A DNA stretch of 64,000 nucleotides from Nicotiana tabacum (lineage: Eukaryota > Streptophyta > Magnoliopsida > Solanales > Solanaceae): positions 103,283,501 to 103,347,500 of the forward strand of contig NC_134102.1 of the NCBI RefSeq assembly GCF_000715075.1, given 5' to 3'. Under the pieces are notes generated by a model, which saw only the letters and a list, made by a program, of their open reading frames with translations, searched no databases and had not been told where the DNA came from. Below, piece after piece: positions 11,390-21,720 of this stretch. The position numbers and the translations under genes are program-made. Positions within the stretch are counted from its first letter, which is position 1. Every line of letters begins with the position of its first letter.

Positions 11390-11895
11390 TGAAAACAATA
11401 ATCATCAAACATGAAAAAATGTGAAAATGAAGAAAAAACACATTATCACAATAGAAAAATAAAAAATCAAATTTATATCAATAAAATAGGACAAGTACTG
11501 AACTATTTTGTAGGTATCACAATAAAATAAAAGAAAGTAATCACTTTTATCAAAACGAAAGAAAATACTTTTTCTACAATATGAAAATAAAATATTCTTT
11601 TTATTGACATAAAAGAAAAAAGGTTTTCTACAACAACAAAAGAAAATACTCATTTTGTGTAAAAGAAAATATTTTTTCTAAATCATGAAAAGAAAACACT
11701 TATTTTATTAAAATGAAAGAAAATACTTCTTCTGCACCATAAAAAAAATACTCTATATACAACATTAAAAGAAAATATATTTTCTACAACATGAAAAGAA
11801 AGTACTCATTTTGTGAAAAATAAAATACTTTTGCTACATTATGAAAAGAAGGTACTCTTTTTGTTGAAGCAAAAAAAAAATACTTTTACTACATC
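11390..11895. repeat. Degenerate A-rich minisatellite, about 50-60-bp unit
   Basis: Repeated variants of GAAAATACTTTTTCTACAAC followed by ATGAAAAGAAAATACTCAT, roughly nine degenerate copies with variable spacing. Reading frames across it on either strand are low-complexity and not genes. Confidence 0.75.
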
Positions 11896-12092
11896 ATAAA
11901 AATTAAAAGTTTAAGTTCAAATAGTGACCGGATGCCTAATTATGTGCAAACAACCCTGAAATAGAATTTTGATGATTCCAACGGCTCCGTATGTTGATTT
12001 TGGACTTAGGAGCGTGAACGGAATTTTATTTGGAAGTCCGTAGTGAAATTAGGCTTGAAATGGCTAAAATAGGAATTTAAAGTTTGGAAGTT
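11896..12092 (+). mobile_element. LTR fragment similar to LTR B
   Basis: Collinear with 6022-6210 of LTR B (TTAAGTTCAAATAGTGACCG, then GATTTTGGACTTAGGAGCGT). It ends where the LINE begins at about 12093. Confidence 0.8.
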
Positions 12093-13402
12093 TAAATTCA
12101 GCGCTCAGTCCGTTCTTATTCGCCCTGGTGATGGACGCGTTAACACACCATATTCAAGGGGATGTGCCATGGTGCATGCTATTCGCCGATGACATAGTTC
12201 TGATTGATGAGTCGAGAGCCGGTGTTAACGAGAGGCTGCAGGTTTGGAGACAGGCTCTTGAGTCTAAGGGTTTCAAGCTGAGCAGGACGAAGACGGAATA
12301 CCTGGAGTGTAAGTTCAGCGCTGAGCCAGGGGAAGTGGGCGTGGATGTGAGGCTTGATTCGCAGGTCATCCCGAGAAAGGGAAGCTTCAAGTACCTTGGT
12401 TTGGTTATCCAGGGGGAGGGGAGATCGACGAGGATGTCACACACCATATTGGGGTAGGATGGATGAAGTGGAGGTTAGCATCTGGAGTCATGTGTGACAA
12501 GAGAGTGCCACCGATACTCAAAGGTCAGTTTCATAAAGCGGTGGTTAGACCGGCCATGATGTATGGGGTTGAGTGTTGGCCCGTTAAGAACTCACATATC
12601 CAGAAGATGAAAGTAGCAGAAATGAGGATGTTGCGGTGGATGTGCGGGCACACTAGGATAGATAAGATTAGGAATGATGATATTCGGGAGAAGGTGCATG
12701 TGGCTCCCATTGATGACAAGATGCGGGAAGCGAGGCTTAGATGGTTCGGACATGTTCAGAGGAGAAGCCTAGATGCTCCGGTACGGAGGTGTGAGCAGCT
12801 GGTTGTGGAGGGCACGAGAAGAGGTAGAGGGCGGCCTAAGAAGTATTGGGGAGAGGTGATCAGGCAGGATATGGCGAGACTCCAGATTTCTGAGGACATG
12901 ACACTAGATAGGAAGATGCGGAGGTCGAGTATTAGGGTTGTAGGTTAGGAGGTAGTTGAGTCGTGCCTTACTTCGTACCATTATGGGACTAGCCATGTAG
13001 GGTTTTTGTCTGAGATAGCTAGTGGCAATATTGTGGCTTACTATTTCACTTTTCAGTGCATGTCCTATTTACTAGCTATCGCTTTTTCTTTGCATCTTTC
13101 TTCTAGATTTCATGGTGTACCTATTGTTCTTATGATTGTTGTGGTGATACTAATATTTACTAATATTGTCTCCCTTTGCTTTGCATCCTTCTTCTGGATT
13201 TCATGGTGTTTCTATTTATCCTATGATTGTTGTTGTGATACTAATATTGTCTCTTTTTTGCCCTTTTGTCCTTTTTGAGCCGAGGGTCTTTCAGAAACAG
13301 CTTCTCTACTCCTTCGGGGTAGGGGTAAGGTCTGCGTACACACTACCCTCCCTAGACCCCATTAGTGGGATTTTACTGGGTTGTTGTTGTTGTTGTTGTT
13401 GA
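12093..13402 (+). mobile_element. 5'-truncated RTE-type LINE
   Basis: The 3' part of a non-LTR retrotransposon: the C-terminal half of the RT ORF (12102-12948), a T-rich 3' UTR, the characteristic tail with GGGGTAAGGTCTGCGTACAC, and a terminal (TTG)n run at 13381-13401. Truncation at the 5' end is normal for LINE insertion by target-primed reverse transcription. I see no clear target duplication. Confidence 0.9.
12102..12948 (+). pseudogene. RTE LINE reverse transcriptase, C-terminal part (broken)
   Basis: Encodes the end of the RT palm with the catalytic motif FADD (around 12181-12192, within [13 protein letters not shown]), then the thumb ([10 protein letters not shown] and FKYLGLVIQ). A single-base deletion in the G run near 12420 shifts the frame. 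The rest reads on from 12423 ([47 protein letters not shown]) to a stop at 12948. The block from [10 protein letters not shown] to the end is typical of plant RTE elements. The endonuclease and the first half of the RT are missing, so it cannot act. There is a good match in domain order and motif spacing; the copy is fairly young because only one frameshift is seen. Confidence 0.9.
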
Positions 13403-13499
13403 CATTAGATCGAGACATCATTGTTGAGAGAAGAAACCCTAGAACTCGAATTCAAAAGGATTGAACCTCAAAAGGTAATATCTTCATCCTCTAATTGCA
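13403..13499. other. Short unassigned segment
   Basis: Includes AAAAGGTAATATCTTCATCC, reminiscent of the first leader splice-like site in the LTRs (compare near 4430). Too short to assign. Confidence 0.3.
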
Positions 13500-13524
13500 A
13501 TTCAAATAATTGCTTTTAATATTT

Positions 13525-13646
13525 CATCTAAAAATCGGCGTGGCTTCATCCCCCTCGTTGCGAGTATCGCTGATTGAATCTTCGTGTTGAGGCTGATTTC
13601 CTTGGGCCTCAACATTGTGCATGATGTTGACATCGTTATCTGCCAT
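13525..13646 (-). pseudogene. Start of gag ORF of a third Tat-like element
   Basis: The minus strand reads MADNDVNIMHNVEAQGNQPQ from an ATG at 13646 and ends at a TGA about 40 codons later. It lies just inside a PBS and an LTR, where gag begins in Tat-lineage elements, and its acidic, Asn/Gln-rich start fits such gag N-termini. The element is cut off near 13500, so only the 5' end survives. This is an inference from position; the peptide alone would not identify it. Confidence 0.5.
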
Positions 13647-13730
13647 TTTTTACACTTTCTCGCTAAGAAACAAAGAATTAAATAGGTTAGTGATTGATGC
13701 AATGACCAACTCAATTACGCAACTGTCTAA

Positions 13731-13748
13731 GCCCCACCGTGGGTGCCA
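13731..13748 (-). other. Primer binding site, third Tat-like element
   Basis: On the minus strand TGGCACCCACGGTGGGGC lies 3 bp inside the LTR end. Compare TGGCGCCCACCATGGGGC at 26375 and the minus-strand site at 56451-56468. It starts with TGG, complementary to a tRNA CCA end. Confidence 0.8.
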
Positions 13749-13751
13749 AAC

Positions 13752-14366
13752 TGTTTACCCGTAAAACGGAATAATTAAATTTATAGCATGGTTTATAGAC
13801 AAGCGAATCGATTTGATCCCAAAATGATAAATACATTAAATAAAATATAAGACTTAGCATTGAAAACGATATAAGATAGCAAATAGCTTGGTGCCGGGAG
13901 CAAAGCTTCCGGAGGCAGCAGTACGAATATCAATAAACGAGAAATGAAGTATTATAGAGCTTTTGAATAGTATATTAGCATAAGTTTGTCAGAAAAGTCG
14001 TGTCCCTTACAATGGTTGTTGTCACTATTTATAGTTGCACCTATGGAATAAGGTCCTAGGATCAGGTCCCTCTTAAATAAAAATTATGGGGGCCATTGAA
14101 GAATGTGTAACGACATGCTATGAATACCAAAATTCTTTATAACGGATTGTGTATTTAATACTGCATAATATTCTTCATTGAATTCTATATGGTGGCAGGC
14201 ATTCATTTGTCTTCATTAGAAATATTCCCTTCAGGGGCTTCTCGGTGCCAACTGAAGCTGCTGCCCCTGGTCTTGGTTTCCACCTGTCTTGTTTTCTGCC
14301 TGTCTCTGATTCCACGTGTTGCTATATTATACAAGTATTTAATATGAGACGATTTTACCCTATACA
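13752..14366 (-). mobile_element. Tat-like LTR, 615 bp, minus strand
   Basis: Minus-strand sequence begins TGTATAGGGTAAAATCG and ends ACGGGTAAACA next to the PBS. A TATA box (TATAAATA, plus 14026-14033) lies at the expected place. It is a complete 5' LTR of an element whose body is lost. Confidence 0.8.
14026..14033 (-). promoter_or_regulatory. TATA box of the Tat-like LTR
   Basis: TATAAATA on the minus strand, within the LTR at 13752-14366. This is a sequence match only. Confidence 0.5.
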
Positions 14367-15141
14367 ACATGATACTTCTATCTTATATATTTCTTTTCAA
14401 GATTTTCATTCAAATTTATAGCATTTTTGTTTCAAGTGCTCTCTCATTATACCTTTTTTTTTGTCAGAATCTCATGCATTCCAATCTATTTTTTTTTTTG
14501 GGGGGGGGGGGGAGGATTCATTTTTATTATTATTTAATATATGTATATGGGTATTTGATGGGGTTGGATTGGGTCATTTCTATTTTAAAGAAAAATACAA
14601 AAAATGATGGATCGATCGATACTAATTACATTCGCTAGACAAAAAATATATAGAATATGTATAGTTTATGTATATAATATATGAATATATATCTTATCAG
14701 ATATTATTTTTTGGAGCGGCTAAAAATATATATTTCTCTTATTTATTTGGATTATTATTTATTAGACTGAAAATAAAAACGAAAAACGTGGAATACGAAA
14801 ACACTACTGGAAATTGTGTTTTTTCGGTCACTATAATTTTTATGTGAGTTAGTGAAAGTTTTATGATTTGTGTGTAAGAAAACATAGTTATATAATTTTG
14901 ATGGAAAAAAATTATAGTTATATGACCATTTATGAAATTTACCCGTTATGTGTTATACCATTAGAAGGGAAGAAAAGAGTGTGATGTTGAGAGTATCCAA
15001 TCTGTTCATTTTCACTTCTCATCTTCCTTTCCTTTGTCACCAAAAGAGAAAAATAATATTTAACGTTCAAATTTTATTTCTCTTCCACTCACTTTCTCTT
15101 TTCACGTCTACCAACAGCGTAGTTTGAAAATGTAAGCCTTT
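14367..15141. other. AT-rich stretch without recognised gene
   Basis: Holds a T(11)G(13) homopolymer junction at 14489-14512 and a possible CACTA-type terminal motif (CACTACTGGAAAT, from 14802). No reading frame here looks coding. Confidence 0.5.
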
Positions 15142-15446
15142 TGTTGCATTATGTTTTTGTGTACTGGTGAAACCGAGCCCTTTGGATGCCTCGGTTCCCG
15201 ATGAAGTAAACGGAGCATAGATGTGACTGTGAGGAACCGGAGTCGGGTCAAGGAGCCACTCGAGTCGGGGTTCGGGAAAAACACCTGCCCTTGGAAGAAT
15301 CGGGTCCACATCCCAAGGTGTGTTTCGAACCCCAAAACTTTGGAGAGCATTACCAGATAATCATTCATGACAAACAAAGGGTCGTGATATACGTGCTCAA
15401 CCGGATATTACAGCGTGAAGCTCGGCACGTATCGGCAAACAATTAG
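15142..15446 (+). mobile_element. Tat element 1, 5' LTR, U3 part
   Basis: Probably starts TGTTGCATTATG at 15142 (inferred). The end (ATATTACAGC to 15446) aligns with the U3 of the Tat 2 LTR (minus strand below 56874). The LTR continues at 25991 after the inserted chromovirus; both parts together give about 0.68 kb, similar to the 615-bp relative at 13752. Confidence 0.6.
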
Positions 15447-16129
15447 TGTGACAACCCGGTCGGTCATTTTGAGAGTTATAGCCCCGATCCCTAATTAACT
15501 GCTTCCCCTGTACCTATTTCAGCTATTGTGACTTGCCGGGAGGTTTCATTTTGTTTTTTGGAGTGTTTTGGGACACTTAGTCCCTAAACGAAGGTTTAAG
15601 CCTTAGGTTTTGGACCATAGTTAGAATTATATAAAGACAACTCTGGAATGGAATTCCGTCGGTTCTGCTAGCTCTGTTAGGTAATTTTGGACTTAGAGGT
15701 GTGTCCGAATTGTGTTTTGGAGCTTTGTAACTCATTTAGGCTTGAAATGGCGAAAGTCAAAGTTTCGGAGATTTTGAACGGTAGTGGAATTTTTGATATC
15801 GGGGCCGAATTCTGATTCCGAAAGTTGGAATAGGTCTGGAGGGTTGAATACGACTTGTGTGCTAAATTTGGGGTAAATCGGACTTGGTTAGGTTGGTTTC
15901 GGCATCGGTTGTCGAATTTGGAAATTTTAAGTTTTTTAAGTTTGAATCGAAGGATGATTTGTGATTTTAGCGTTGTTTGATGTGGTTTGAGGGCTCGACT
16001 AAGTTCGTATGGTGTTTTAGGATTGGTTGGTATGTTTGGTTGGCATCCCGGGGGCCTCGGGTGTGTTTCGGATGCTTAAAGGAAGAAATATTGGACTTAG
16101 GAAATTGCTTAAGCCTTCAGGCAGCTGGT

Positions 16130-16425
16130 GTTTTCACACCTGCGGTGGGGAGACCGCACGTGCGAGGCCGTAGGTGCAGATAATTAAGCGTAAAAGCGGA
16201 TTTGGAGGGAGTGGTCAGGGGACGCAGGTGCAAGGTGAGTTCCGCATCTGTGATGCCCGCAGATGCGGTAGAGAGATCGCAAAAGCGGTGGAGGACCGTA
16301 GAAGCGGACATAGGTCCGCAGGTGCGACCTTTTGATCGCAGGAGCGGGCGATGGGTTTTAAGTTAAAACCACCCCTGCGATGGAATTTTTGCAGGTGCGG
16401 AACCGCATATGCGGTTGAAGGCTCA
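16130..16425. repeat. GC-rich dyad cluster in LTR C
   Basis: Scattered GCAGGTGCG, CGCAGATGCGG and GCATATGCGG units in both orientations, as in LTR A. The matching block in LTR D is about 23970-24265. Confidence 0.75.
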
Positions 16426-17349
16426 TAGAAGCAGTTTGACTTGCAGAAAAAGGGCTAAGTACGAAGGTTTGATTTCATTCTTCATTTTTGGACTTGAGAG
16501 CTCCGAATTTGGCAATTTTGCGAGGGATTTTCAAAGGAAGCTTTGGGGTAATGATTCCTAACTCGTTTTTGGTTGTATTCCATTAATATATAGTTATTTT
16601 CTCTATTTAATTTCGGATTTAGGGTTGAAAATTTGGGGAAAAGTTAAGAAAAGTTCTTAGGCCGATTTTTTGGATTTTGATCGAGATTTTGGTATCGGAT
16701 TTGGGTTATTTTGGTATGAGTGAACTCGTGAGTGAATGGGTGTTCATATTATGTGACTTTTACCTAATTCCGAGACGTGGGTCCGGGGAGGCTTTTTAGG
16801 ACGATTTTTTAATTTCTTGCTTTAGCTTTGATTTCATTAGCTAGATTAGTTCCTTATAGTTATATTTATGTTATGAAATTTATTTTTCTTAGATTTGGGC
16901 CATTCGGAGTCGGATATTCGTGGAAAAGGCATTATCACCGATTGATTGAGCTTGGTTTGTGGTAAGTGGCTTGCCTAACCTTGTGTGGGGGGGAATCCCC
17001 TTAGGATTTGGTACTCTCGTGATATGTTAGCGCCGTGTACGTGAGGTGACGAGTACCTACATGGGCTATTTATTGAAAAACCCGATTTTTTACTGACTAG
17101 TAACATGTTTTTCCTTTAATTTGAGTTATACCGTTTAAATGAGTATTAGTCAGTTTTCATTCTTAATTGAGCTATTCCAACATGCGTAGTTATACTGATT
17201 AGCCTAATATCGCATGTCTATGTCATTTAACTGCTTATTTGAACTCTGTGAAGCATGCCTAGTTGATTTCCTATTTTTCCTTGTTCCTTATCAGTCTTAA
17301 CTGTAGAATTCTTGTTGTTAACTATGGTATTTATCGGTTGAGCTGTGTG

Positions 17350-17588
17350 TTTACTTTTGAGACTATGAGGCGGTTCCTCGAGAGTTCTCCCTCCATATTT
17401 ACTTTTGAGACTAAGAGACGGTTCCTCGGGAGTTATCCTTGCATATTTAATTTTGAGACTACGAGGCGGTTCCTCGGGAGTTCTCCCTGTATTTTTACTT
17501 TGAGACTACGAGGCGGTACCTCGGGAGTTCTCCCAGCATATTTATTTTGGGACTACGAGACGGTATCTCGGGAGATTCCCTATTATTT
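17350..17588. repeat. 48-bp tandem repeat, 5 copies, in LTR C
   Basis: The unit is TTTGAGACTACGAGGCGGTT followed by CCTCGGGAGTTCTCCC. Each copy contains a CGAGG/CCTCG hairpin. A long open frame that spans the array is an artefact of the 48-bp (multiple of three) period. Confidence 0.95.
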
Positions 17589-18204
17589 ATCCCTGTGTAA
17601 TGCATTGTTATGTTGCTGTGTTTTATTTTTGTTAAATTCCAGTCTCTTATTATACTGTTATATTTGCCTGCTTTATTTATTATATACCAGTGGGCCTGAC
17701 CTGACCTCGTCACTACTCTACTGAGGTTAGGCTGGGCACTTACTAGGCACCGTTATGGTGTACTAATGCTGCCCCTCTGCACATATTTTTGTGTGTAGAT
17801 CTAGGTGCTCCTTATCAGCCCCGCTATTAGCTGAGAGTGCTGGTTGTTGGAGACTTCAAGGTACATCTGCCGAGTTCACAGACCTCGGAGTCCCCCTCTA
17901 TTCTCTCCTATGTCATTTACCTTCCGTACTTCTTTTGTTAGACTCTGGTGTATAGAGATACTAGTTTCCTTCTATAGCTTGTGACTTATGATGTTCCGGG
18001 TTTTTGGAAGACTGTGTATTATAGAGTATTGGTTATTGCACATGCCGAGCGACATTATTATTAGTTATTTTTTTATCCACTGCTGTTAGTTTCCAACTTT
18101 TACTTTCATTTTTGTTATATTTCCGCAATTTGTTAGGGTTACCTAGTCGTAGAGACTAGGTGCCGTTACGACGTTATACAGAGGAAGTTTGGATCATGAT
18201 AAGT

Positions 18205-18222
18205 TGGTATTAGAGATCTAGG
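18205..18222 (+). other. Primer binding site (initiator Met tRNA type)
   Basis: TGGTATTAGAGATCTAGG lies 3 bp after the 5' LTR. The usual plant Met-type PBS starts TGGTATCAGAG, so this copy has one C-to-T change in the core. Confidence 0.85.
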
Positions 18223-18409
18223 TTCATAGGTGTCGTGAGTCACAAGCCAGTTTATTAGAGTCTCGCAGATCTGTACAAAGACGTCTGTACTTATCTTCGA
18301 GAGTCTATGGAACTACTAGGAAAAATTATACTTCTTTGATTCCTTGTCGTGCGAAATTTGTTGACATAAAAAAAAATATTCTTAACTTCTGTATTCTATT
18401 CTCTCACAG

Positions 18410-19700
18410 ATGGTGAGGAAACGTACATGCGGATCTGATGACCAGGCACCCGCATTCCCTGCTACATCCACGAGAGACCGGGGCCAGGGTAGAGGCCGAG
18501 GAAGTCCATGCGGTGCAGCCAGGGCACCCGCACGAGCTTCCACAGAGGAGCCCCCAGTAGCTCCAACTGGAGGGCACACACCTGAGGCACCTGTTGCTGC
18601 ACCAGCTCTCTAGGAGACTGTAGCCCAATTTCTGAGCATGTTCAGCACCTTAATTCAGGCTGAATTGATTCCACTTTCTCCTGTCACATCTCAGGTCGGG
18701 CGAGGAGCACAGAATCTCGTCGCCGATACTCCAGAGCAGCGAGTTCAGGCCGACTAGGTTCCATAGATTATACCGATACAGGCAGTAGCTCCGGTTCAGT
18801 ACGAGACTAGGATAACCGCTTTGGAGGCAGAGCAGCTCAGACTTGAGAGGTACAAGAAGTACCACCCACCTACCTTCATGTTTTTGGAAGGTACAAGAGG
18901 TACAGATGATACTCAGGGTTTTCTAGAAGAGTGCCATCGTATTCTCCATACAATAGGCGTAGCGGCGACGAGTGTGGTTTCTTTCACCACCTTCAAGTTT
19001 AGAGGAGTAGCCTATCAGTGGTGGCGTGCTTATGAGTTGAGTAGTCCGGATGAGGCAGCTTCACATACATGGACTTAGTTCTCGGACATGCTTTTGAGAG
19101 AGTATGTCTCTCGTAGCCTCAGGGACTCACGACACGTGAAGTTTGAGTAGCTGTGCCAGGGTGCTATGACTGTGTCAGAGTATACAGTACACTTCAGTGA
19201 TTTGGCCCGACATGCATCGGCCTTGGTTGCCATAGTCTGAGAGAAGGTTCAACGATTTATTGAGGGACTCCACCCTAGTATCCGGATTAGAATGGCCAAG
19301 GAGTTGGAGATGGATATTTCTTATCAGCAGGTTGTGAGTATTGCCAGGATATTGGAGGGCATGCTTGCCTGGGATAGAGAGGAGAGAGAGGACAAGAGGT
19401 CTCGATAGAGTGGTTCTTATTCTGGTGCTCGTACCCTAGTAGCTCACCATGGTAGGGGTTATAGGAGTCGCCCCATTCATTCAGATCTTCCACCTGTCAT
19501 TGGTATTCCGGTCCCTTCTAGGCCCCAAGAGCCTTATTATGCACTGCCAGTGTCTAGTATGCCTCCTGCACTAGGTGCTTTTAGCGGCCAGTCCAGCAAA
19601 CCTGGCCCGAGCCAGTCACAGCAGTCTCGCTTTCTAAGAGCTTGTTTTTAGTGTGGCGACACTCACCATATGGTGAGGGATTACCCCAGATTTAGGAGGG
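18410..19700 (+). pseudogene. gag: Chromovirus gag (capsid/nucleocapsid), broken
   Basis: Starts at ATG 18410 with a basic, Arg/Gly-rich N-terminus (MVRKRTCGSDDQAPAF). The capsid region follows (YKKYHPPTFMFLEGT near 18850, then AYQWWRAYE near 19010 and a QGAMTVSEY block near 19160). A zinc knuckle lies near 19645 (CF-stop-CGDTHHMVRDY), in which the last Cys is replaced by Tyr. At least seven stops interrupt the frame (for example 18611, 19077, 19148, 19406 and 19650), most of them TAG where CAG is expected. In an intact element gag forms the virus-like particle that packages the RNA; this copy cannot. The reading frame continues into the protease with no separate start, as in other chromoviruses. 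Confidence 0.9.
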
Positions 19701-19839
19701 GTACACCTCCACAGACTTCTCAGCCACCACGTGCTCTACCAGGTCCTCAGGCTATGATTCTAGCACCAGCTACCACCTAACCTACTTAGCCAGCTTGAGG
19801 TGGAGGATGAGGAGGTCGAGGTCGCCCTAGAGGGGGAGG

Positions 19840-20455
19840 CCAGGCCAGATATTATGCTCTTCCGGCATGTATAGAGGCAGTTGCTTCCGACTTTGTCAAT
19901 ACAAGTATTATTCCGGTATATTATAGAGATGCGCCGGTATTATTTGACCCAGGCTCTACATATTCCTATGTGTCCTCTTATTTCGCCCCATATTTTGGCG
20001 TATCTCGGTATTCTTTGAGTTCTCCTATTTATGTGTCTACTCCTGTGGGAGATTACTTTGTTATGGACCGCGTGCATCAGTCGTGTTTGATTGCTCTTAG
20101 TGGTTTTGTGACCAGAGCTAATTTATTATTTCTCACCATGGTAGACTTTGATGTTATCTTGGGCATGGACTGGTTGTCGCCCCATTATGCTATTCTTGAT
20201 TGTCATGCTAAGACCGTGATATTAGGTATGCCATGTTTACCGCGATTTGAGTTGAGAGGTACCTTAGAGTATACTCCCAGCAGAGTTATTTCATTTCTTA
20301 AAGCTCAACGAATGGTTGAGAAGAGGTATGATGCGTACCTAGCTTATGTGAGAGATGGCAGTATTAATACCCCTACAGTTGAGTCAGTCCCAGTAGTGAG
20401 GGACTTTCTAGATGTATTTCCAGCTGATCTTCCTGGCATGCCGCCAGACTGAGAT
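19840..20455 (+). pseudogene. Chromovirus aspartic protease and linker
   Basis: The active-site motif reads VLFDPGSTYSYV near 19938-19973, with the catalytic Asp kept (DPGS is the usual form in this lineage). The second conserved block DVILGMDWLSPH lies near 20152-20187. The open segment 19970-20452 ends at a TGA where an Arg codon CGA is expected. The protease would mature the polyprotein. It is flanked upstream by gag and downstream by RT in the same frame. Confidence 0.9.
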
Positions 20456-21720
20456 ATTGATTTTGGCATTGATTTGTTGGCGGGCACTTAGCCCATATCT
20501 ATTCCTCTGTATCGTATGGCTCCTCTTGAGTTGAAGGAGTTGAAGGAATAGTTACAAGAATTGCTTGATAAGGGATTCATTCAGCCCAGTATGTCACTTT
20601 GGGGTGCTCCTGTCTTATTTGTGAAAAAGAAGGATGGTTCTATGAGGATGTGTATTGATTACCGCCACTTGAACAAAGTTACAGTGAAGAACATGTATCT
20701 ATTGCCTCGTATTGATGATTTATTTGGTCAGTTACAGGGTGCCAGGGTATTTTCCAAGATTGATGTACGTTCCGGCTATCATCAGTTGAAGATTCGGGAG
20801 CCAGATATCTCGAATACTACTTTCAGGACTCGGTATGGTTACTACGAGTTCCTTGTGATGTCATTTGGGCTGACCAATACCCTAGCAACTTTTATGAACT
20901 TGGTGCACAGTGTGTTCCAGCCCTATCTTAACTCATTCATCGTTGTGTTTATTGACGACATTTTGGTGTACTCCCAAACACGGGAGGATCATGAGTAGCA
21001 CCTGATGACTGTGCTTCAGACCTTGAGATAAAAGAAGTTATATGCGAAATTTTCAAAGTGTGAGTTTTGTCTAGACTCAGTGGCATTCTTGGGTCATTTA
21101 GTATCGAGTGATGGGATCTAGGTGGATCTGAAGAAGGTGGAAGCAGTGCAGAGTTCTCCTAGACCGTCATCAGCTACGGAGATCTGGAGTTTTCTTGGTT
21201 TGGCGAGGTATTACTGTCATTTTGTAGAGGGATTCTCATATATTGCAACACTGATGACCACACTGACCCAGAAGGGTGCTCTGTTCAGGTGGACATAAGA
21301 GTGTGAGGAGAGCTTTCAGAAGCTTAAGATAGCTTTGACTACAGCCCCAGTATTGCTATTGCCTACAAATTCGGGGCCTTATGCTGTATATTGTGATGTA
21401 TAACGGATTGGTATGCGTCCAGATAGTTGAAGGTACATGAAAAGAACTATCCTATCCACGACCTTGAGTTAGCAGCTATTGTTCATGCCTTGAAGATTTG
21501 GCGGCACTATTTGTACGGTGTCCCTTGTGAGATTTACACCGATCACCGGAGTTTGCAGCATCTGTTCAACCAGAAGGATCTTAATTTACGTTAAATGAGG
21601 TGGTTAGATCTGCTTAAGGATTATGATATCACCATTTTGTACCATTCGGGGAAGGCCAATGTGGTGGACGATGCTTTGAGTCGTCGAGCAAAGAGTTTGG
21701 GGAGTTTAGCATATCTACTA
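20456..21720 (+). pseudogene. Chromovirus reverse transcriptase and RNase H, broken
   Basis: RT blocks in order: [20 protein letters not shown] (near 20600-20660), [12 protein letters not shown] (near 20755), and the catalytic motif [11 protein letters not shown] (near 20943-20975), which is intact. Connection blocks such as FLGLARYY follow. The RNase H region is damaged: after CDV near 21400 a stretch of roughly 15 codons is missing, then [20 protein letters not shown] and [11 protein letters not shown] continue in a shifted frame. Stops include 20550, 20997, 21029, 21119 and 21592. In an intact element these domains copy RNA into cDNA in the particle. Confidence 0.92.

Larger units (their letters stand above)
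15447..18201 (+). mobile_element. Chromovirus 5' LTR (LTR C)
   Basis: Begins TGTGACAACCCGG and ends GGATCATGATA, directly before the PBS. It contains CGCAGGTGCG-type dyads (16130-16420), a first splice-like site near 16545, GTAAGT at 16962, a GGGG/CCCC hairpin, GTGACGAG (17046-17053), five 48-bp repeats (17350-17588), and CTCGTCAC (17706-17713). Confidence 0.92.

Noticed and set aside
13006..13402. Two hydrophobic open frames near the LINE end
   Set aside because: They lie in the T-rich 3' UTR and (TTG)n tail of the RTE LINE.
14489..14512. T(11)G(13) run as a functional element
   Set aside because: A homopolymer junction of this kind can be slippage or a sequencing artefact; nothing around it supports a role.
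17263..17724. Plus-strand open frame of 153 codons
   Set aside because: It runs through the 48-bp LTR array, whose length is a multiple of three, so stops are avoided by repetition. No domain; the LTR is non-coding.
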